Shown here: one piece after another, positions 23,080 to 27,979 of the stretch
Numbering within the stretch: the stretch's first letter is position 1
How the letters are laid out: the number at the start of each line of letters is the position of its first letter
DNA from: an uncultured Treponema sp.
GTDB taxonomy: Bacteria > Spirochaetota > Spirochaetia > Treponematales > Treponemataceae
Length of the DNA: 27,979 nucleotides
Assembly: GCA_937915735.1 (NCBI GenBank)
Contig: CALGGS010000235.1
Location: 1-27,979, forward strand
Reading direction: 5' to 3'
Notes under the pieces: generated by a model
Database searches by the model: none
What the model saw: the letters and a program-made list of their open reading frames with translations, nothing else
What the model was told of the DNA's origin: nothing
Translations under genes and position numbers: made by a program

Positions 23080-23973
23080 ATGGCAGAATCTACAATCAAC
23101 ATAAAGAAAGTAAAATCCAAATTCCAGACGGCACCTCTTCATTCAAGAAGGGCAGACAGCCTTATCTACCTTTTCTTGTTATCAGGCGCAATCGTTATGA
23201 TTATTCCCCTTGTCTGGATGTTTGAGTCTTCGCTTAAAACTCCGGGACAGTTCCTGACGACGCAGCTTTCCCTTGCTATGCCGAGTAACCCTCAGTGGCA
23301 GAACTACTTCAAGCGGGTCTGGCAGATGGAACCAGCTTTGCAGCGTGGTATCTTAAACTCAATCATCATTTCGGTGAGCACAATCGTTGTCGGAACCTTT
23401 GTTTCTTCTCTGGCGGCCTTCAGCTACTCAAAGCTTCGTTTCCCTGGAAAAGCAAAGCTCTTTCTTGCAGAACTTGCGACAATGATGATTCCGTTCTCGG
23501 TAATTATGATTCCGCAGTTCATTATTTATGCGCGAATCGGCTGGGTAAACACATGGCTTCCGCTTATAATTCCTGGTATGCTCGGAAATGTCGGTATGAT
23601 TTTCTTCTTGCGCCAGTACATGGGCGGTATTCCGACCTCTGTAATTGAAAGTGCACGAATTGACGGTGCGGGTTATTTCCGTATCTTTATGCAGATTATG
23701 CTTCCGAATGCAAAGCCGGCTATTGCGGCTCAGGGAATTTTGTGGTTTATGGGCGCCTGGAACGATTACTTCGCTCCGAGCATTTATTTGCACGATGACG
23801 CATTGCTCACAGTTCAAGTTATGATTAGCCGATTGAACGCGATGTATGCAATCAACACGGACTATCCGCTTTTGCTCACGGCCAGCGTTATTTCGCTTTT
23901 GCCGATTATCATTGTGTTCATCATCTTCCAGCGACAGATTATCGCATCTGTTGCCTTGAGTGGTTTAAAATAA
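23080..23973 (+). CDS. Sugar ABC transporter permease 2 (MalG/AraQ type)
   Basis: 297 residues with six predicted membrane segments, starting with SLIYLFLLSGAIVMIIPLVW. The EAA loop near 187-207 reads VIESARIDGAGYFRIFMQIM, then LPNAKPAIAAQGILWFMGAW; the LWFMGAWND block is typical of the MalG/AraQ side. It partners permease 1 and follows it after 12 bases. Its stop overlaps the next start (TAATG at 23971-23975), coupling it to the cytoplasmic GH43. Substrate inferred as arabino-oligosaccharide from neighbours. Confidence 0.9.
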   Translation: MAESTINIKKVKSKFQTAPLHSRRADSLIYLFLLSGAIVMIIPLVWMFESSLKTPGQFLTTQLSLAMPSNPQWQNYFKRVWQMEPALQRGILNSIIISVSTIVVGTFVSSLAAFSYSKLRFPGKAKLFLAELATMMIPFSVIMIPQFIIYARIGWVNTWLPLIIPGMLGNVGMIFFLRQYMGGIPTSVIESARIDGAGYFRIFMQIMLPNAKPAIAAQGILWFMGAWNDYFAPSIYLHDDALLTVQVMISRLNAMYAINTDYPLLLTASVISLLPIIIVFIIFQRQIIASVALSGLK

Positions 23974-24878
23974 TGTCACTTTTAGAAATGCCGGCCTTAG
24001 TGCCGGTTCATGACCCCGTGATTGCTAAGGAAAATGGCGTTTATTATTGCTATTCAACTCACGGGTTTTTTTATTCTTCTTCTGATTTAAAATCCTGGAA
24101 ATATTGCGGGAAGGTTCTTGAAGGTCTTCCTTCCTGGATTTTTGATTTTGTTCCCGATAGCGACGGAAAAGATTTTTGGGCGCCTGAGATTGTTTTTAGG
24201 GATGGCGAATGGAGATTTTATTACGCCGTAAGCTCGTTTGGAAAAAATACATCCGTAATAGGACTTCTGACAAATAAGACTTTAAATCCTGCCTCTTCAG
24301 ATTATGAATGGAAGGACAGGGGAAAGGTTTTTTCTTCCGGAAAGGACGACAGTTTTAATGCGATAGATGCGGCAGTTTGTGCGGATGAAAATGGAAATGA
24401 TTTTCTTTTGTTTGGCTCCTTCTGGGGCGGGCTGGCCCTTCTTCCGCTTGAAAAAAATGGATTTGTAAAAGAAGGCAGTGTACCAAAATTTATTGCGTCA
24501 AGACAGAAGAAAGGCGAAAAGCTCCCGGAAGTAAATCCTGTTGAGGGCGGATTTATTTTTTACCACAACAAGAAATTTTATCTTTTTGCTTCCCACGATT
24601 TTTGCTGCAGGGGAAGCGCAAGCTCTTATCATATAGTTCTCGGAAAGGCTGACAGAATTACGGGTCCTTATCTTGACGAGGATGATGTTGATATGCTCTT
24701 TGGTGGCGGCACAATCTTGCGAGATTCCTTTAGCTTTGAGCGATTTGCAGGTCCCGGACATAATTCCGTTTTTAAAGATGATGACGGAAAAATCTATATG
24801 GTTTATCACGCTTACGATAGAAACGACAATGGAAACAGCAAGCTGATGATAGAGGAAATTTCTGATTTTTTAAAATAG
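23973..24878 (+). CDS. Cytoplasmic GH43 arabinosidase
   Basis: 301 residues with no signal peptide. The catalytic triad of GH43 is in place: HDP with Asp14, FNAIDAAV with Asp132, and VEGGFIFY with Glu191; FWAPEIV and the single-domain length fit alpha-1,5-L-arabinanase/arabinosidase members. It begins on the last base of the permease stop, so it is made together with the transporter and probably trims imported arabino-oligosaccharides inside the cell. Compared with the 18806 enzyme it lacks the extra C-terminal domain and is clearly diverged, so it is not a recent duplicate. No terminator is visible after it before the ribBA promoter. Confidence 0.85.
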   Translation: MSLLEMPALVPVHDPVIAKENGVYYCYSTHGFFYSSSDLKSWKYCGKVLEGLPSWIFDFVPDSDGKDFWAPEIVFRDGEWRFYYAVSSFGKNTSVIGLLTNKTLNPASSDYEWKDRGKVFSSGKDDSFNAIDAAVCADENGNDFLLFGSFWGGLALLPLEKNGFVKEGSVPKFIASRQKKGEKLPEVNPVEGGFIFYHNKKFYLFASHDFCCRGSASSYHIVLGKADRITGPYLDEDDVDMLFGGGTILRDSFSFERFAGPGHNSVFKDDDGKIYMVYHAYDRNDNGNSKLMIEEISDFLK

Positions 24879-24908
24879 GAATTCTTACAACTTTTAAAAA
24901 GCCCTTGC

Positions 24909-24936
24909 TTGTAAAAATGATTTTTGTTAGTATGAA
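24909..24936 (+). promoter_or_regulatory. Promoter of the FMN riboswitch-ribBA transcript
   Basis: TTGTAA (24909-24914), a 16-bp spacer, TATGAA (24931-24936). Transcription would start around 24942, exactly at the 5' edge of the riboswitch, which supports the assignment. Confidence 0.55.
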
Positions 24937-24940
24937 TTAA

Positions 24941-25043
24941 CTTCAGGGCGGGGTGAAATTCCCCACCGGCTGTAAAGCCAGCGAGCAGTTTCTGCTGATA
25001 CGGTGCGACTCCGTAGCCGACGGTAAAGTCCGGATGGGAGAAG
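24941..25043 (+). ncRNA. FMN riboswitch (RFN element)
   Basis: All the conserved RFN blocks are present in order: CTTCAGGGCGGGGTGAAATT, CCCCACCGGC, GCCAGCGAGC, a TGCTGATACGGTGCGACTCC block, GCCGACGGTAAAGTC and CCGGATGGGAGAAG. CTTC at 24941-24944 can pair with GAAG at 25040-25043 to close P1. The GGGAG inside this last block is also the ribosome-binding site of ribBA, whose ATG is at 25047, and no terminator lies between. So binding of FMN should block translation rather than end transcription. Confidence 0.97.
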
Positions 25044-25046
25044 AAA

Positions 25047-26255
25047 ATGTCTTTTACTTATAACACAATCGAAGAAGCCGTAGCAGATTTAAAAGCTGGC
25101 AAAATCATTCTTGTTTCTGATGACGAGGATCGTGAAAACGAAGGCGACATGATTTGTGCCGCCGAAGCAGCCACCCAAGCCAATGTAAACATGATGGCAA
25201 CGCATGCAAAGGGCTTAATTTGTATGCCTATGAGCCAGAGCCTTGCCTTAAAACTCGGTCTTTACCCGATGGTAGCCGAAAATACTGACAATCACGAGAC
25301 GGCTTTCACGGTTTCAATTGACCATATTTCAACGACGACAGGAATTTCAGCTTACGAGCGCTCAATTACAGCCCAAAAGTGCATTGATGACTCTTCCGTT
25401 GCGACGGATTTTCGGCGGCCCGGACACATGTTCCCGCTAATTGCAAAAAAAGGCGGAGTTCTTGTGCGAAATGGTCACACCGAGGCCACGGTCGATTTGT
25501 GCCGACTTGCGGGTCTGAAGGAATGTGGGCTATGCTGCGAGATTATGGACGATGACGGCACTATGATGCGTGGCGAAGGCTTGCAGGAGATGGCAAAAAA
25601 ATTCGGCTTTAAATTCATCACAATCAAGGCTTTGCAAGACTATCTTCGGGTGAACGAAAAGCATGTCGTGCGGGAGGCGAAGGCAAAGCTTCCGACAGAA
25701 TACGGAGAATTTGACATTTACGGATATATTAACGACATTACGGGCGAGCATCATGTGGCTTTGGTAAAGGGCGATTTGACCGACGGTGAAAATGTCCTTT
25801 GTCGTGTTCATTCTGAGTGTTTGACGGGCGATGTTTTTGGAAGTCAGCGCTGTGACTGTGGTCCTCAGCTTCAGGCTGCAATGAAAAAAGTTAATGAAGA
25901 GGGCAGGGGAGTAATCCTTTATATGCGGCAGGAAGGACGCGGAATCGGACTTATCAACAAGCTCAAGGCTTACAAATTGCAGGAAGAAGGTCTCGACACG
26001 GTTGAGGCGAATGTAAAGCTTGGTTTTAAGCCAGATTTGCGGGAATACTGGATAGGCGCTCAGATTTTGCGTGACTTAGGCTGTAAATCTCTCAGGCTCT
26101 TAACGAACAACCCTGAAAAAATCTACGGTCTCGACGGCTTCGGCTTGAAGGTGAGCGAGCGAGTTCCAATCGAAATCCCGGCCCAAAAATACGACGCATT
26201 TTATTTGCGCACAAAGCGTGACAGAATGGGACATATTTTTAGCGAGACATTGTAA
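25047..26255 (+). CDS. ribBA: Bifunctional 3,4-dihydroxy-2-butanone-4-phosphate synthase / GTP cyclohydrolase II
   Basis: 402 residues. The N-terminal RibB half shows DDEDRENEGDM at 25-35 (acidic metal loop), THAKGLICMPMS, TTGISAYERS and FRRPGHMFPLIA. The C-terminal RibA half shows the zinc ligands in C-LTGDVFGSQR-C-D-C, MRQEGRGIGLINKLKAY, and LLTNNPEK. It makes both precursors of riboflavin, from ribulose-5-phosphate and from GTP. It is a single cistron under the FMN riboswitch; other rib genes are not in the window. In the RibA segment DLREYWIGAQIL a tryptophan stands where most bacterial enzymes have glycine; the site varies among families, so activity is still expected. Confidence 0.97.
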   Translation: MSFTYNTIEEAVADLKAGKIILVSDDEDRENEGDMICAAEAATQANVNMMATHAKGLICMPMSQSLALKLGLYPMVAENTDNHETAFTVSIDHISTTTGISAYERSITAQKCIDDSSVATDFRRPGHMFPLIAKKGGVLVRNGHTEATVDLCRLAGLKECGLCCEIMDDDGTMMRGEGLQEMAKKFGFKFITIKALQDYLRVNEKHVVREAKAKLPTEYGEFDIYGYINDITGEHHVALVKGDLTDGENVLCRVHSECLTGDVFGSQRCDCGPQLQAAMKKVNEEGRGVILYMRQEGRGIGLINKLKAYKLQEEGLDTVEANVKLGFKPDLREYWIGAQILRDLGCKSLRLLTNNPEKIYGLDGFGLKVSERVPIEIPAQKYDAFYLRTKRDRMGHIFSETL

Positions 26256-26277
26256 AAAGATGATTGGAAAATATAAG
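26250..26277 (+). promoter_or_regulatory. Probable promoter of small lipoprotein pair
   Basis: TTGTAA (26250-26255, overlapping the ribBA stop), 16-bp spacer, TATAAG (26272-26277). A direct repeat TTGACTT (26287-26293 and 26299-26305) lies in the leader before the GGGGAGG ribosome-binding site. Confidence 0.4.
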
Positions 26278-26321
26278 CTTAGAAAGTTGACTTGTTCGTT
26301 GACTTTTTAGGGGAGGATTTT

Positions 26322-26690
26322 ATGAAGAAAAAATTAGGAATACTTCTTTTCTCATGCTTACTAGCTCTTTTACTTACAAGCTGTGATGAAGTGTTGTCAG
26401 TAGTGACGGCTGGAAAAGATGGGGAAAAAGTTGTAAACAATTATGTTTCTGTTATCAGCGATAAAGTTTACGATGAAACAGTCTCATTCAAATCATGGCA
26501 AGATATAGATATTGTTGATGATGAAGAAGTTGTAGGAAAAGATAATCTGCTTTTTAAAATCGAAAACAAAAAAGAAAACATAGTCGTTTTAGGTGATAAA
26601 GATGCAGCACTTGAGATTGCCTTCTTTGACGGTGGGTATAAGTATACGGTTTACTCATCTATGGAAAGCTTAAATCGTATGTTTGAGTAA
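26322..26690 (+). CDS. Small lipoprotein, unknown function
   Basis: 122 residues from the ATG at 26322, which follows GGGGAGG; the frame is open 10 codons further upstream but without a site. Signal peptide with lipobox LTSC, cysteine at 21. The mature part is acidic with repeated short strands (VVNNYVSVISDKVYDETVSF, IVVLGDKDAALEIAFFDGGY). I recognise no family. It is followed after 13 bases by a second lipoprotein gene, so the two are likely co-transcribed and may act together at a membrane surface. Confidence 0.6.
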   Translation: MKKKLGILLFSCLLALLLTSCDEVLSVVTAGKDGEKVVNNYVSVISDKVYDETVSFKSWQDIDIVDDEEVVGKDNLLFKIENKKENIVVLGDKDAALEIAFFDGGYKYTVYSSMESLNRMFE

Positions 26691-26703
26691 ATGGGAGGCA
26701 AAT

Positions 26704-26967
26704 ATGAAAAAACTTTTAAAAATTTTGACTGTTTCATTTGTTTTATCAATGTTTTTTATTTCTTGTGCAAAGAAGCCGCTAACCCTTGATGACGAAACTT
26801 CTATGAAAACATTGCTAAAGGCAAGTGATGAAGATATAACAGAACTTGTTTTAAAAGAAGCAGCTGAAAAAGGCAACATACCTGAAGAGCGATTAAATGT
26901 GGAGTACATTTTGCGCGATGAAAAAAGCCAGGCAATTGCTGTTAAATTAAAGATTAATGAACAGTAA
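26704..26967 (+). CDS. Very small lipoprotein, unknown function
   Basis: 87 residues from the ATG at 26704, placed by GGGAGG 5 bases upstream; an in-frame ATG seven codons earlier overlaps the previous gene and has no site. Signal peptide ends FFISC, cysteine at 21; the phenylalanine at -3 is unusual in classical lipoboxes but tolerated in spirochaetes. The short mature part is helical and charged (LLKASDEDITELVLKEAAEK) and ends in a strand AIAVKLKI. No known family. It pairs with the preceding lipoprotein. Confidence 0.55.
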   Translation: MKKLLKILTVSFVLSMFFISCAKKPLTLDDETSMKTLLKASDEDITELVLKEAAEKGNIPEERLNVEYILRDEKSQAIAVKLKINEQ

Positions 26968-27011
26968 TGAAAAAAAAACATGCGGTTATTCAGCAAACAG
27001 CATCTGTTCGG

Positions 27012-27037
27012 AAAAATCGCTGAAGGCGAGTTTTTTT
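27012..27037. terminator. Probable bidirectional terminator
   Basis: TCGC (27017-27020) and GCGA (27026-27029) close a TGAAG loop. AAAAA on the left (27012-27016) can pair with the T-run on the right (27031-27037), past one bulged G. T7 on the plus strand serves the lipoprotein pair and T5 on the minus strand serves sfsA. The core stem is short, so strength is uncertain. Confidence 0.5.
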
Positions 27038-27049
27038 GAAGTTCCTATT

Positions 27050-27841
27050 TTACAGTCTGACCTCGATTTCGTCTTTAGCCAAAAGTGTGTCTGGCGTTAC
27101 TTCACATTCCACGGCGATGATTTTTACTCCGGCGGTTTTGGCTTCCTTGAGCGCATCGGCAAAGTCTGCGTGGGTCTCGCGGTTTGGCGTAAAAAATTTG
27201 CAGCCTTTCATCTGAACGATTATCAAAATCATGCACTCATATTCGCCGCTTTTGCTGAGCGCAGAAAGCTTGCGGACATGCTTTAGGCCGCGGAGGGTGG
27301 GCGCGTCAGGAAAGAGGGCAACGCCGTCTTTTTCCAAAGTGCATCCCTTTACTTCGATAAGACTTTTGTGATGCAGGCCATTGTTGTCATCATATTCGGC
27401 GTAAAAATCAAAGCGGGAATCTCCTAGAGTGAATTCCGGCTTTAAGAGCGTGAGCTTTGGAAAATATGTTTTGTTCTCGCAAATCCATTCCGCGGCCACT
27501 TTGTTGGGAGCCTGACTATCCATGTTGATGAGGAGAGTGGGCTGTGGCTGCGAGGGGCTTTTTTGTGACGGGGAGGCATTTTGCAGGGCAGGGGGATTTT
27601 TGGCTGGGCTTGCGCTTTCTTCCGTCACGATTTTTTCCACCGCAATCAAATCATATTTTGTCTTCCGCGCGGGATTGTCACTTTCTTCAAGATAGACTGT
27701 GGCATTTGGTACGAGAAGTTCTTTGCAGCGGCCGGTGTTTTTTACATGAACGGTTTGGATTTTTCCCTCCAGCAGAACATGGGCGATAAAGCGGTTGGGG
27801 CGGTCTAGGAAGATTGCTTTGCGGATGCATGGGTAGCGCAT
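27050..27841 (-). CDS. sfsA: SfsA family DNA-binding / nuclease-fold protein
   Basis: 263 residues of the SfsA family (first named for sugar-fermentation stimulation in E. coli; the fold includes a PD-(D/E)XK-like part). Landmarks: FLDRPNRFIAHVLLEGKIQT, VHVKNTGRCKELL, DSRFDFYAEYDDN, SLIEVKGCTLEKDGVALFPD, APTLRGLKHVRKL, and a late FTPNRETHADFADAL. Length is about 25 residues more than usual because of a Pro/Ser/Gln-rich insert at residues ~73-101, between AVEKI and TLLINMDSQAPNK. The start ATG at 27841 has no ribosome-binding site and a TATAAT box only 7 bases upstream. Biological role of the family is poorly known. Confidence 0.9.
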   Translation of the reverse strand: MRYPCIRKAIFLDRPNRFIAHVLLEGKIQTVHVKNTGRCKELLVPNATVYLEESDNPARKTKYDLIAVEKIVTEESASPAKNPPALQNASPSQKSPSQPQPTLLINMDSQAPNKVAAEWICENKTYFPKLTLLKPEFTLGDSRFDFYAEYDDNNGLHHKSLIEVKGCTLEKDGVALFPDAPTLRGLKHVRKLSALSKSGEYECMILIIVQMKGCKFFTPNRETHADFADALKEAKTAGVKIIAVECEVTPDTLLAKDEIEVRL

Positions 27842-27979
27842 GATGGGGATTATAGCATGGTTTGCGGGCTTTGAAAAAGAAGCAAGAGGTAGCGGAAGCT
27901 GAGCTTATTGCCTGCAATGTAAGAGTTTCGGCTTTTTCAAAGGAATCCTCTGGATTTGGCTCTGAGTCATAGCCTTCAA
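27842..27979 (-). other. Right edge: open minus-strand frame, possible gene fragment
   Basis: On the minus strand one frame is open from the window edge to a stop at 27687, well inside sfsA. Its edge part reads GYDSEPNPEDSFEKAETLTL and looks protein-like, while the part overlapping sfsA reads as a Pro/Arg-rich shadow. It may be the end of a real gene whose stop was lost by frameshift, or chance. No other feature is seen in these 138 bases. Confidence 0.2.
27849..27857 (-). promoter_or_regulatory. Extended -10 promoter giving a leaderless sfsA start
   Basis: On the minus strand TGC-TATAAT spans 27857-27849, followed by seven bases and then the sfsA ATG. Transcription should begin at or within a base of that ATG. 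TTTTCA at about 17 bp upstream is a weak -35. Confidence 0.5.

Noticed and set aside
22450..23142. 230-codon minus-strand frame opposite permease 1
   Set aside because: Cys/Arg/Asn-rich antisense translation of membrane-protein codons; the permease is certain.
27687..27979. Edge-open minus-strand frame as a full gene
   Set aside because: Its second half overlaps sfsA for over 150 bases as an out-of-frame Pro/Arg-rich shadow; only the edge 138 bases could be real, so it is listed with low confidence only.

Overview
The window looks like a chromosome segment of a gut- or rumen-type Treponema or close spirochaete. The evidence is inference from content: AT-rich DNA, many short lipoproteins with loose lipoboxes, Gram-negative-style beta-barrel proteins ending in aromatic residues, an Rpn/PD-(D/E)XK 'transposase-nuclease', and a pectin/arabinan sugar economy. 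No rRNA, tRNA, CRISPR array or intact insertion sequence was seen.

Layout. (1) 1-1560 is a worn accessory zone: an XRE/HigA-like antitoxin running off the left edge, a second antitoxin-like ORF truncated against the last ~40 codons of an IS3-type transposase, the N-terminal stump of a membrane protein, and a non-coding stretch with a very stable hairpin. (2) 1390-5700 is an operon built as a duplicated module, lipoprotein + outer-membrane barrel, lipoprotein + outer-membrane barrel, with a near-consensus promoter and a strong terminator. (3) 5702-8138, minus strand: an Rpn-family nuclease and an OmpP1/FadL-type barrel. (4) 8337-13184: an AddA-like helicase-nuclease carrying an in-frame palindromic insert, directly followed by cbiF (cobalamin). 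(5) 13165-17147: an arabinose island (GH127/GH146 beta-L-arabinofuranosidase, AraC-type regulator, transaldolase) sitting between cbiF and (6) cbiET at 17375-18679. (7) 18806-24878: exported GH43 arabinanase, sugar ABC transporter (binding protein and two permeases, no ATPase), cytoplasmic GH43. (8) 24941-26255: FMN riboswitch and ribBA. (9) Two small lipoproteins and sfsA on the opposite strand.

How they fit together. Arabinan or arabinosylated glycan would be cut outside the inner membrane by the exported GH43 and GH127/146 enzymes. Oligosaccharides would enter through the ABC transporter and be finished by the cytoplasmic GH43, and pentose phosphates would be processed with help from the transaldolase. 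The most interesting pattern is a repeated motif, TWTATATCRA, arranged as direct repeats with exactly 20 bp pitch at three promoters: fsa, the GH43 gene and the ABC transporter. A perfect palindromic form of the same word (TTGATAAATATCAA) lies just upstream of the promoter of the duplicated lipoprotein/barrel operon. A 20-bp direct repeat beside the -35 is typical of AraC-family activators, and an AraC-family gene lies in the island. I therefore propose that the lipoprotein/barrel pairs are the outer-membrane arm of this arabinan system, a spirochaete analogue of SusC/SusD pairs built from unrelated proteins. This is a hypothesis from sequence layout, not a demonstrated function.
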